Positions 25,707-32,955 of a DNA stretch of 64,000 bases are shown here, piece after piece (within the stretch, counting starts at the first letter, position 1; each line of letters begins with the position of its first letter). A program made the position numbers and the translations under genes. Origin of the DNA: Oscillospiraceae bacterium (GTDB lineage: Bacteria; Bacillota; Clostridia; Oscillospirales; Acutalibacteraceae); the NCBI GenBank assembly GCA_902796905.1, contig CADBQU010000013.1, positions 1-64,000 of the forward strand, written 5' to 3'. Under the pieces are notes generated by a model. That model searched no databases, was not told the origin of the DNA, and worked only from the letters and a program-made list of their open reading frames with translations.

Positions 25707-26428
25707 ATAAAATTTTGGCTGATAATACCGCTTTTTCGAGAAACGATATAAAGAAGCTGATTTTAAAAAAATGTGTTGAAATTAACGGAATAACAGCAAA
25801 AAAGCCCAACGAAAACGCAGAATTCGGCGATGAAATAAAAATAAAGGGAAAAACAATACCTTTAAGGGAATTTATTTATTGTATCGTAAATAAACCCAAA
25901 GGCGTTTTAAGCGCCACTAAAGACGGTTATTACAATACAAAAACGGTTTTGGATATTATACCGGCGGAATTTAAAAAGAAGGACAGCTTTCCGGTTGGAA
26001 GGCTTGATAAAAATACCACCGGATTACTGCTTGTAACCAATAACGGAGATTTGGCGCACAAATTGCTTTCGCCGAAATTCCATGTTAAAAAAACATATAC
26101 GGTTACGGTGGACGGAACCTTTGATGCGGTTTTAGCCGAAGAAATAACCGAAAAATTCAAAAATGGGGTAACTCTTAAAGACGGTACGGCTTTAAAGCCC
26201 GCGGAATTAAAAATATTAAGTAAACATAAAGCGGAAATAACTTTAACCGAAGGTAAGTTTCATCAAATAAAAAGAATGTTCGGACTTTTTAATTTGCCGG
26301 TGGAAGAATTGCAAAGAACCTCTTTCGGCCCTTTAAAATTGCCAAAAGACTTAGCCGAAGGGCAAAGCAGATTATTAACTGATTATGAACTTGAAAAGTT
26401 AAAATGCACAATAGAAAATAATAAATAA
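25697..26428 (+). CDS. rsuA: Pseudouridine synthase, RsuA/RluB family
   Basis: Converts a uridine to pseudouridine in ribosomal RNA. An S4 RNA-binding domain (about 1-60, starting MRLDKILADN) precedes the catalytic domain with the signature GRLDKNTTGLLLVTNNGD (about 101-118; the Asp is the nucleophile) and KFHQIKRMFG (about 188-197). The short form suggests RsuA (16S) rather than RluB (23S), but the target cannot be decided from sequence alone. Confidence 0.92.
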   Translation: MRLDKILADNTAFSRNDIKKLILKKCVEINGITAKKPNENAEFGDEIKIKGKTIPLREFIYCIVNKPKGVLSATKDGYYNTKTVLDIIPAEFKKKDSFPVGRLDKNTTGLLLVTNNGDLAHKLLSPKFHVKKTYTVTVDGTFDAVLAEEITEKFKNGVTLKDGTALKPAELKILSKHKAEITLTEGKFHQIKRMFGLFNLPVEELQRTSFGPLKLPKDLAEGQSRLLTDYELEKLKCTIENNK

Positions 26429-26516
26429 AAGCATATTTTGTGTATTTTAGCAAAAACGTATCAAATTGTAGTTAAAATATACAAAAAGGTTATTTTATAT
26501 TTGGAATATAAATGAA

Positions 26517-26545
26517 TTGTAAAAAAAAGAAGCATTTGGTAGAAT
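26517..26545 (+). promoter_or_regulatory. Promoter for the MsmK/UgpC-type ATPase
   Basis: TTGTAA (26517-26522), 17 bp and TAGAAT (26540-26545), 33 bp before the start codon. Confidence 0.55.
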
Positions 26546-26577
26546 GAATATGCTATAAAAAATATGGGAGGTACATT

Positions 26578-27738
26578 ATGGCAAGTTTATCATTAAGACA
26601 CATTTATAAAAAATATGCGGGCGGCGTTGTAGCCGTATCCGATTTTAACCTTGAAATAGCCGATAAAGAATTTATTATTCTTGTAGGTCCTTCCGGTTGC
26701 GGTAAATCCACAACTTTGAGAATGGTAGCGGGACTTGAAGAAATAAGCTCCGGCGAGCTTTACATAGGCGACCGTTTGGTAAACGACGTTGCTCCTAAGG
26801 ACCGTGATATTGCAATGGTTTTCCAGAACTACGCGTTATATCCTCATATGACGGTTTACGACAATATGGCGTTTGGTTTAAAATTAAGAAAAACCAGTAA
26901 AGAAGAAATTCGCCGCCGTGTTGAAGAAGCCGCAAGAATTTTGGATATTGAACATCTTTTGGAAAGAAAACCTAAGGCTTTGTCCGGCGGTCAAAGACAG
27001 CGTGTTGCTTTGGGACGTGCAATAGTTCGTGAACCTAAAGTATTCTTATTGGACGAACCGTTATCTAACTTGGACGCTAAATTACGTGCACAGATGCGTA
27101 CAGAGCTTACCCGTATACATCAAAGATTAGGCACAACATTTATGTATGTTACTCACGACCAGACCGAAGCTATGACAATGGGTACCAGAATAGTAGTTAT
27201 GAAAGACGGTTTGGTACAGCAGGTAGACGCTCCTCAGGTTTTATACGATAAACCTTGCAATATGTTCGTTGCAGGATTTATAGGTTCTCCTCAAATGAAC
27301 TTTATTGACGCCGTAATATTAAAAGAAGGCGAACAGTTCTTTGTAGAATTCGGTTCCGAAGATACAAAAACCCGTGCAGGCGTTAAGTATAAACTTCCGT
27401 TACCGGCATACAAAAACGAAGATAAAATTGAAAGAGTTACGGGACTTTTAGAGCCTTACGTTAACAAACCGGTTATTATGGGTATTCGTCCGGAACATGT
27501 TCACAATGAAGAACAGCTTTTGGAAGTACATAAAGACGGTGTTATTGAAGCTAAAGTTGAAGTTACCGAGCTTATGGGTGCAGAAACCTATTTGTATATG
27601 AATTGCGAAGGACAGAATTTGAATGCAAGAGTTGATCCTTCCTCTACTGCAAAACCCGGCGACACAATTAAGGTTGCAATAGATGTTAACAGAATTCATA
27701 TATTTGACAAAGATACGCAAAAAACAATTTGTAACTAA
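26578..27738 (+). CDS. ugpC: Carbohydrate ABC transporter ATPase (MsmK/UgpC type), orphan
   Basis: 386-residue MalK-like ATPase. Walker [10 protein letters not shown] (37-45), Q-loop [12 protein letters not shown], signature [15 protein letters not shown], Walker B with D-loop [16 protein letters not shown], the H-loop in [11 protein letters not shown], and a C-terminal TOBE-type regulatory domain (about 235-375). No permease or binding protein is adjacent. In Firmicutes one MsmK often powers many sugar transporters, so this may serve dispersed systems, possibly including the orphan binding protein at 16172-17101 (inference). GGGAGG precedes the ATG. Confidence 0.94.
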   Translation: MASLSLRHIYKKYAGGVVAVSDFNLEIADKEFIILVGPSGCGKSTTLRMVAGLEEISSGELYIGDRLVNDVAPKDRDIAMVFQNYALYPHMTVYDNMAFGLKLRKTSKEEIRRRVEEAARILDIEHLLERKPKALSGGQRQRVALGRAIVREPKVFLLDEPLSNLDAKLRAQMRTELTRIHQRLGTTFMYVTHDQTEAMTMGTRIVVMKDGLVQQVDAPQVLYDKPCNMFVAGFIGSPQMNFIDAVILKEGEQFFVEFGSEDTKTRAGVKYKLPLPAYKNEDKIERVTGLLEPYVNKPVIMGIRPEHVHNEEQLLEVHKDGVIEAKVEVTELMGAETYLYMNCEGQNLNARVDPSSTAKPGDTIKVAIDVNRIHIFDKDTQKTICN

Positions 27739-27769
27739 TAATACATAGGAAATAATAAGTTATAAATTT

Positions 27770-27820
27770 AAAACGGTGGCATTTGGCGATTTTTATTTAA
27801 AACCTTTGCCGCCGTTTTTT
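27770..27820 (+). terminator. Terminator after the MsmK-type gene
   Basis: AAAACGGTGGCA pairs with TGCCGCCGTTTT (one wobble) around a 26-nt loop and ends in six T residues. Confidence 0.75.
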
Positions 27821-27899
27821 ATGTTTTTATGTTTTTAAAATTTTTAAAGCAAAAATTTTATTTTATTTTAAATTAAGTTATTATTAATTATTTTATTTT

Positions 27900-27932
27900 T
27901 GCGGTTTTAAAAAGGCTTTGCCTTTTACTGCA
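27900..27932. repeat. Degenerate fragment of the cloverleaf repeat
   Basis: TGCGGTTTTAAAAAGGC-TTT-GCCTTTTACTGCA: an imperfect outer pair TGCGGT/ACTGCA around the AAAAGGC/GCCTTTT hairpin found in copies D, H, K and M, with the other two hairpins missing. Followed by an unrelated palindrome at 27938-27962. Confidence 0.55.
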
Positions 27933-28030
27933 TAAAATTTGTTAAATCAAACATTTAACAAAAAAGCTTTGCATATTTGCAGAATTTTTATTTTAAAAAT
28001 TTAAAAAATAAATAAAAAAGAGGGTAAGGA

Positions 28031-29479
28031 ATGGAAACGGTAAACAATATTATAAGCACAGTAGATAACTGGGTTTGGGGCTGGGTTCTTATTGTTTTAA
28101 TAATGGGCGTAGGTATTTTATTAACTGTAAGAACAAGGTTTGTTCAGGTAAGGCATTTAGGAAAAGCCTTAAAATTTATGGTTAAAAACGAAGAGGGCGG
28201 CAAAGGCGAAGTAACCTCGTTCGGAGCGTTGTGTACCGCTTTAAGCGCTACTATAGGTACAGGTAACATAGTAGGCGTTGCAACGGCTATTGCGGCAGGC
28301 GGCCCCGGCGCATTGTTTTGGATGATTATTGCTGCGTTTTTCGGAATGGCAACAAAATATTCCGAAGGAGTATTGGCTATAAAATACCGTACGGTAGATG
28401 AAGACAACCATGCTTTAGGCGGACCTTTTTACTACATAGAAAGAGGTTTAAAAGAAATTTTCGGCGGAAACTGGAAATGGCTTGGAAAGCTATTTGCATT
28501 CTTTGGCGTTTTGGCGGGACTTTTTGGAATAGGTACAATTACCCAAATAAACGGTATAACTTCTGCCGCCAACAGAGTTTTTGATAAAAAGGTTTTATTT
28601 ACCTTAGGCTCGGGCGACAGCAAAACAGACATTACGCTTGCTGTTGTAATTACCGGATTGGTTGTAACTGCTTTTGCGGCTTTGGTTATTATAGGCGGCG
28701 TAAAAAGAATAGCAAAGGTTTCGGAAATTGTAGTGCCGTTTATGGCTATAGCGTATGTTTTATTTGCATTAATAATATTAATTTGCAATGCAAAAGCTAT
28801 TCCGTCATCCATAGCGTTAATTTTTAAAAGCGCTTTTAATGTTTCTGCGGTAGGCGGAGCTATTGCCGGCGTAACTTTAAAAATTGCCATACAAAAGGGT
28901 GTAGGCAGGGGCATATTTTCAAACGAAGCAGGCTTGGGTTCGGCTCCTATAGCGGCGGCAGCGGCGCAAACTCATTCTTGCGTAAGACAAGGCTTGGTAA
29001 CAATGACAGGTACTTTTATAGATACAATTATAATTTGTACTATAACGGGACTTTCTATTGTTACAACCGGCGCTTGGAATCCCCAAATTACAAAACAATC
29101 TCTTGAAGGTTTTGATATTACGGCGTATGCCTGGAAAAACGGTTTGCCGTTCCACGATGATTTTTGTGTTATAATATTATCGGTTTGTTTGGCTTTCTTT
29201 GCTTTTACCACTATTTTGGGTTGGGACTATTACAGCGAACGCTGCTTGGAATATTTAATAGGCAGCAAGAAAAAATCCGTGCTTTTAACCTACAGAATAA
29301 TTTATATTATAGCAGTGTTTGTAGGTCCTTATTTAACCGTTGCGGCGGTATGGAATATTGCGGATATATTTAACGGACTTATGGCTTTCCCAAACCTTGT
29401 GGCTTTGGTATTTTTAAGCGGAGTTGTAAGTAAAGAAACCAAAGAGTATTTTAAAAATAAAAATCATAAATTGATATAA
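28031..29479 (+). CDS. Sodium:alanine symporter (AGCS family)
   Basis: 482-residue membrane protein with about ten to eleven hydrophobic segments, importing alanine or glycine with sodium. Family signatures are ALCTALSATIGTGNIVGVAT (about 67-86), GGPGALFWMIIAAFFGMATKY (90-110) and GVGRGIFSNEAGLGSAPIAAA (about 291-311). Single-gene unit with AGGGTAAGG before the ATG. No glycine riboswitch is seen upstream. Confidence 0.95.
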   Translation: METVNNIISTVDNWVWGWVLIVLIMGVGILLTVRTRFVQVRHLGKALKFMVKNEEGGKGEVTSFGALCTALSATIGTGNIVGVATAIAAGGPGALFWMIIAAFFGMATKYSEGVLAIKYRTVDEDNHALGGPFYYIERGLKEIFGGNWKWLGKLFAFFGVLAGLFGIGTITQINGITSAANRVFDKKVLFTLGSGDSKTDITLAVVITGLVVTAFAALVIIGGVKRIAKVSEIVVPFMAIAYVLFALIILICNAKAIPSSIALIFKSAFNVSAVGGAIAGVTLKIAIQKGVGRGIFSNEAGLGSAPIAAAAAQTHSCVRQGLVTMTGTFIDTIIICTITGLSIVTTGAWNPQITKQSLEGFDITAYAWKNGLPFHDDFCVIILSVCLAFFAFTTILGWDYYSERCLEYLIGSKKKSVLLTYRIIYIIAVFVGPYLTVAAVWNIADIFNGLMAFPNLVALVFLSGVVSKETKEYFKNKNHKLI

Positions 29480-29496
29480 AAAAATTAAATACATAC

Positions 29497-29591
29497 TGCG
29501 GCGCCGAACCAAAACCGATTTTTCGGTTTTGGAAAAAAGCCAAAAGCTTTTGGCTTTTTTGGCAAAGCAAAGCTTTGCCTTCGGCGCCGCA
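29497..29591. repeat. Cloverleaf repeat, copy G
   Basis: A 12-bp outer stem TGCGGCGCCGAA / TTCGGCGCCGCA encloses CCAAAACCGA/TCGGTTTTGG, a long AT-rich palindrome built on AAGCCAAAAGC/GCTTTTGGCTT, and GGCAAAGC-AAA-GCTTTGCC. It lies between convergent genes, beside a separate terminator. Confidence 0.92.
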
Positions 29592-29607
29592 TTTAAAAAT
29601 GCAAAAT

Positions 29608-29638
29608 AAAAAAGACTTGAGTTTTTCAAGTCTTTTTT
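29608..29638. terminator. Bidirectional terminator between symporter and coiled-coil gene
   Basis: AAAAAAGACTTGA pairs with TCAAGTCTTTTTT around a 5-nt loop. Confidence 0.88.
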
Positions 29639-29643
29639 GTTAT

Positions 29644-30447
29644 TTATAAATTATTTATTTTTAAATGTATATCGCTTAAAAAATTAACCGTTTCGGCTTC
29701 TAATGCTTTTAAATTTTCGCTTAAACTTTCGGGGTTTAAATTTTGATTTAAAAGCTCATAAGCGGAAGATTTAAATAATTCAATCTTTCCTAAAGTTAGG
29801 GTTAAAAGTTCGTTTGCATATTCTTTTGATATATTGCTGTCGGTTTTTAATTCGTTATAAATTAAAGCGGCTTTATAAGATACTTTTGAAATTGTTTCGG
29901 CAACATATTTTTCGGGTAATAAGCTGCAGCTTTTTAAAGATATTGCGCTGTCGGAAAGCTTTTCTATTTTTTTAAATGTATCGTTATTTGCCGAAAAAGT
30001 ATTTGTATTATTGTTTTCTATAGGCTCTTCGGTTTTATCGGTTTCGTCTTGTTTATTTGTTTCGTAAATTTCGCTTTTTACTTCTTCTTTTAAATCTGTA
30101 ACCTGTTCGGTTTGTATATTTTCCGTAAGTATATCTTTTATATCTTTAATATCTTCAATATTCTCTTTTATATCTTTTATATCCGCAAAAGTATCTTCGC
30201 TTTCAAAATCGTTAAAAGTGTTTTTTAAATTTGGTTTTAAATCGGAATTTTCAAAATGTACGGAATTTGGGTGTAATTCTTTTTTTATTCCATTTTGTTT
30301 TTTAAGCTCTTCTATTTCAAAGTCTTTGGCTTTTAAAAGGGTATTGAGCTCATTTAATTTTTTATTTAAAATTTCTATTTCTTTTTTGTTGGTATCTAAA
30401 AGAGAAAAAAGCTTTTCGTTTGTTTGAAACAACTGTTTTTTGTTCAT
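29644..30447 (-). CDS. Coiled-coil protein of unknown function
   Basis: 267 residues, very Lys/Glu/Asn-rich. The N-terminal part (about 1-52) is a heptad-like coiled coil (NKKEIEILNKKLNELNTLL). The middle (about 60-150) is low complexity and acidic, with a short tandem repeat of DIKDI units near 89-106. The C-terminal third (about 158-267) is more varied and helical, and looks like the conserved domain. No signal peptide. I do not recognise the family; a scaffold or cell-envelope-associated role would be a guess. ATG at 30447 with an AAAGGAAA site. Confidence 0.7.
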   Translation of the reverse strand: MNKKQLFQTNEKLFSLLDTNKKEIEILNKKLNELNTLLKAKDFEIEELKKQNGIKKELHPNSVHFENSDLKPNLKNTFNDFESEDTFADIKDIKENIEDIKDIKDILTENIQTEQVTDLKEEVKSEIYETNKQDETDKTEEPIENNNTNTFSANNDTFKKIEKLSDSAISLKSCSLLPEKYVAETISKVSYKAALIYNELKTDSNISKEYANELLTLTLGKIELFKSSAYELLNQNLNPESLSENLKALEAETVNFLSDIHLKINNL

Positions 30448-30591
30448 TGTAATTTCCTTTACTTTAATATTTATTAATAATATTTTGTTTTGAAACGGTT
30501 TTTAATTTATTGTTTAAAAAAATTTAAAAATTGCATAATACAATTTAATTAATTATACTTTAAAATAATAAAAAAATCAACAAAATAATAC

Positions 30592-30620
30592 TTGAAAAAA
30601 TTTTGGGTATGATATATAAT
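30592..30620 (+). promoter_or_regulatory. Promoter for the DUF4364 gene
   Basis: TTGAAA (30592-30597), 17 bp and perfect TATAAT (30615-30620), about 46 bp before the chosen start codon. Confidence 0.75.
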
Positions 30621-30665
30621 ATAAACGTATAGATATGAATTTTTAGCAGTTTGGGGAGTATTCTT

Positions 30666-31238
30666 TTGGAAAGAGACGCTATTTTTATGGGTCCGGGCGG
30701 TGTTCCCAGCCGTGCGGAAATAAAAATTTTAATATGTTATATATTAAACGAAATAACTGCTCCCGTGCCTGAGGCCGATTTAACGCAGCTTATGCACTAT
30801 GAGGGAATAGCCAATTATTTTGATTGCGAAGAGGCTATTTCGGAGCTTTTAAAAAACGGCGTTATAAAAGAAGAAACGAAAGGCTTTGTTATAACCCAAA
30901 AGGGCAAAGAAATTTTGCCGGAACTTGAAACTGCGGTTAGCTTATCTATAAGGGAAAAAACCCTTAAAATTGTGCTTAAAATGATGGCACGAAAAAAAAG
31001 GGAAGAAGAAACCGACATTGAGGTTTTGGAAGAAAACGGTAAGTACAGCGTAAGTTTTAAAATAAATGAGCAGAACAAAGAAATTTTAAATTTACGTTTG
31101 GGAAATCTTTCTAAAGACAGTGTGGAGTTTATTAAAAACCGTGTTATGCAAGACCCAAGCTATGTTTATGCCGGAATAATCGAACTTTTAACGGACGAAA
31201 ACGTAAATTATTCTCCCGAAGAATTTATAAAGCCGTAG
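30666..31238 (+). CDS. DUF4364 winged-helix protein
   Basis: 190 residues of the DUF4364 family: an N-terminal winged-helix region (about 10-85; AEIKILICYILNEI, DCEEAISELLKNGVI, FVITQKGKEIL) followed by a dimer-like alpha/beta domain (about 90-185). The family is widespread in Clostridia and presumed to be transcriptional. I choose the TTG at 30666 because GGGGAG lies 7 nt before it; the in-frame TTG at 30651 would contain the ribosome site, and ATG 30702 is the next alternative. Confidence 0.82.
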   Translation: MERDAIFMGPGGVPSRAEIKILICYILNEITAPVPEADLTQLMHYEGIANYFDCEEAISELLKNGVIKEETKGFVITQKGKEILPELETAVSLSIREKTLKIVLKMMARKKREEETDIEVLEENGKYSVSFKINEQNKEILNLRLGNLSKDSVEFIKNRVMQDPSYVYAGIIELLTDENVNYSPEEFIKP

Positions 31239-31258
31239 GAGAAAAATATAACAAAATA

Positions 31259-31340
31259 ACGGCGTTTTTTTAAAACCTTTGGTTTTAAAAATGCCAAACT
31301 GCCGTTTTGCGTTTAAAAGGCAAAGCCTTTTAAAACCGCC
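31259..31340. repeat. Cloverleaf repeat, copy H (degenerate)
   Basis: Outer arms ACGGCGTTTT and AAAACCGCC pair with a bulge. Inside are TTTTTAAAACC-TTT-GGTTTTAAAAA, closed by GGC/GCC, a weak middle part, and AAAAGGC-AAA-GCCTTTT. It is less regular than other copies but carries the same hairpin modules. It lies between DUF4364 and the convergent tRNA-Thr. Confidence 0.7.
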
Positions 31341-31347
31341 TTAAAAC

Positions 31348-31392
31348 AAAAAATACCGAAAAATGCATAACAATATGTATAGCATTTTTCGG
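31348..31392 (-). terminator. Terminator for tRNA-Thr
   Basis: CCGAAAAATGC (31356-31366) pairs with GCATTTTTCGG (31382-31392) around a 15-nt loop; on the minus strand it continues into TATTTTTTG. It lies 28 bp beyond the 3' end of the tRNA. Confidence 0.8.
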
Positions 31393-31419
31393 ATATAAAT
31401 AAAATAAGCTGAAATAAAA

Positions 31420-31494
31420 TGGAGCTGATGGTCGGAATCGAACCGACAACCTGCTCATTACGAATGAGCTGCTCTGCCATTGAGCCACATCAGC
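31420..31494 (-). tRNA. tRNA-Thr (anticodon CGT)
   Basis: On the minus strand, acceptor arms GCTGATG / CATCAGC, encoded CCA end, T arm GGTTCGATTCC and anticodon loop TTCGTAA give anticodon CGT, reading the threonine codon ACG. 75 nt including CCA. Confidence 0.95.
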
Positions 31495-31634
31495 AAGTAA
31501 AGAAACAAAATATTCTAACTGAAATCGGTTATAAAAAACTAACCGAGCAATAGATTTTTATTTGTTTGTTTTGTATTTTATTTTTAGTTTTATATTTTTG
31601 ACCGACAGTAAAGCGGTTTTTGTGCGCTTTTGAT

Positions 31635-31664
31635 ATTATAGCACATAACACACCTGTTAGTCAA
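31635..31664 (-). promoter_or_regulatory. Promoter reading towards tRNA-Thr, overlapping the XRE gene's upstream region
   Basis: On the minus strand TTGACT (31659-31664), 18 bp and TATAAT (31635-31640). The plus strand has TGATATTAT at 31631-31639, a possible extended -10 for the XRE gene, so the two promoters would share the same core. Confidence 0.65.
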
Positions 31665-31683
31665 TATGCTTTTGGAGGTATTT

Positions 31684-32088
31684 ATGAAAAATCTAGAAAT
31701 GACCAGCAAGCTTGCGCAGAATTTGTTTAAGCTTAGGAAATCCATGGGCTTAACACAGCAGCAAGTAGCCGACGCAGTAGGCATTAAACGTTCTACCTAT
31801 GCCTATTACGAACGCGGTACTACCCCCACTTTAGAGGTTATAGAAAAGTTAGCCAAAGTATTTAACGTTACGGCTTCTTATTTAATGTTCCCCGAAGAAC
31901 AAATGAGTAATGAAGGCTACGGTTTAAACAGCGGCAACGGCTATACGCCCAAATTTGATTTTATTACACTTTCGGACAGTGAACAGGCATTTTTATTAAA
32001 ATACCGTTTACTTAATGATAACGGCAAAATTCAGCTTTTAAACAAACTTGATGATTTGCTTGATAAAATAGACGGCGAAAATTATTAA
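31684..32088 (+). CDS. Small XRE-family transcriptional regulator
   Basis: 134 residues with a Cro/CI-type helix-turn-helix at about 10-65 (LRKSMGLTQQQVADAVGIKR, TYAYYERGTTPTLEVIEKLA) and a C-terminal helical tail (about 95-134) likely for dimerisation. The start is the ATG at 31684, 7 nt after TTTTGGAGG; an ATG at 31666 lies upstream of the ribosome site. Its immediate upstream DNA also holds the tRNA-Thr promoter. Target unknown. Confidence 0.9.
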   Translation: MKNLEMTSKLAQNLFKLRKSMGLTQQQVADAVGIKRSTYAYYERGTTPTLEVIEKLAKVFNVTASYLMFPEEQMSNEGYGLNSGNGYTPKFDFITLSDSEQAFLLKYRLLNDNGKIQLLNKLDDLLDKIDGENY

Positions 32089-32128
32089 TTATAATTATTA
32101 ATTATATTATTAACTATAGTTTGTTAGT

Positions 32129-32214
32129 TTTTATTTTTTAATTAATTATTAAATTCCAATGGGGGTATGCGGCAAAAGCCGTAACGGAATTTAATAATTA
32201 ATTAAAAATAAAAT
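32129..32214. repeat. Long AT-rich palindrome with GC-rich core
   Basis: Arms of about 28 bp (core AATTAATTATTAAATTCC / GGAATTTAATAATTAATT, one bulged T) flank a 28-nt centre that contains a small hairpin TGCGGC-AAAA-GCCGTA and a run of five G residues. It lies between the XRE regulator and rpsO. It is unlike the cloverleaf family and could be a small non-autonomous element or a structured RNA. Confidence 0.7.
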
Positions 32215-32228
32215 TAAAAATAAAAACA

Positions 32229-32255
32229 AAAAGCACTTTACATAAAGGTGCTTTT
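32229..32255 (+). terminator. Terminator-like hairpin before rpsO
   Basis: AAAAGCACTTT pairs with AAAGGTGCTTTT (one bulged G) around a 4-nt loop. Probably ends the XRE transcript; an attenuating role for rpsO cannot be excluded. Confidence 0.6.
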
Positions 32256-32270
32256 ATGTTATACTGTTTA

Positions 32271-32332
32271 AGCGTCCGTGTCTGTGCAAAAAGCGGTTAC
32301 CGTTGCTTTTGCTCGGATACAGGATAGAATTA
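32271..32332 (+). promoter_or_regulatory. Structured rpsO leader (possible S15 autoregulatory site)
   Basis: GCAAAAAGC (32286-32294) pairs with GCTTTTGC (32305-32312) around GGTTACCGTT, inside a weaker outer pairing of CCGTGTC with GATACAGG. S15 represses its own translation through leader structures in many bacteria; whether this one does is inference. Confidence 0.45.
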
Positions 32333-32351
32333 AAGAAAGGTAACGATTAAA

Positions 32352-32615
32352 ATGACTAAAGAATTAAAAACTCAAATTATTGAAGAGTACAAAACTCATG
32401 ACGGCGATACCGGCAGTGCAGAAGTTCAAATTGCATTATTAACCAATCGCATAAACGAGTTAACAGAGCATTTAAAGGTTCATAAAAACGACCATCACAG
32501 CCGCAGAGGCCTTTTAAAAATGGTTGGACACAGACGTAACCTTTTAGCTTATCTTCAAAAAATTGATATTGAAAGATATCGTAGTATTATTGCACGTTTA
32601 GGCATAAGAAAGTAG
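32352..32615 (+). CDS. rpsO: 30S ribosomal protein S15
   Basis: 87 residues with typical S15 blocks: [60 protein letters not shown] and the C-terminal IIARLGIRK. Binds the 16S rRNA central domain. AAAGAAAGG precedes the ATG. pnp follows 340 bp downstream, the classic rpsO-pnp order. Confidence 0.98.
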   Translation: MTKELKTQIIEEYKTHDGDTGSAEVQIALLTNRINELTEHLKVHKNDHHSRRGLLKMVGHRRNLLAYLQKIDIERYRSIIARLGIRK

Positions 32616-32955
32616 TAAAAATATCCGGTAGGCCGGGATATATAAATCCCGGTTTGCCGGTTTGCTTGCTTTTTAAGGTTTAAAAAAGGGCGGCGGCAGT
32701 TTTTAGCAGTGAATTGATAGGTTAAAAACGGCAGCAATTTTTAGCTTTGTATAAATTAAATTAAAGCTATATATTTTGTATATGCAAATACAGTATAAAG
32801 GTTAATTTGATTTTTGAATTTTAAATCATTTTTATATAAATATATTTTTATATAAATTTAAACAGAAAAAAATATTTAACCTATGAATTTATTGCTTAAA
32901 TCTTCCGCAAGCCTTTAAAATATAAAACAAAATATTTTAATACGGAGGAAAAATT
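32616..32955. other. rpsO-pnp intergenic region
   Basis: No gene is seen. Right after rpsO is a nested hairpin ATATCCGGTAGGCCGGGAT / ATCCCGGTTTGCCGG (about 32622-32661) without a clear T-run, which may be a weak terminator or RNase processing site. The rest is AT-rich up to the AATACGGAGGAA site of pnp. Confidence 0.5.

Noticed and set aside
27938-27962. Rex operator candidate TTTGTTAAAT-CAAAC-ATTTAACAAA
   Set aside because: The half sites resemble Rex sites, but the distance between TTGTTAA and TTAACAA is 9 bp instead of 4, so it is only recorded as a palindrome upstream of the alanine symporter.
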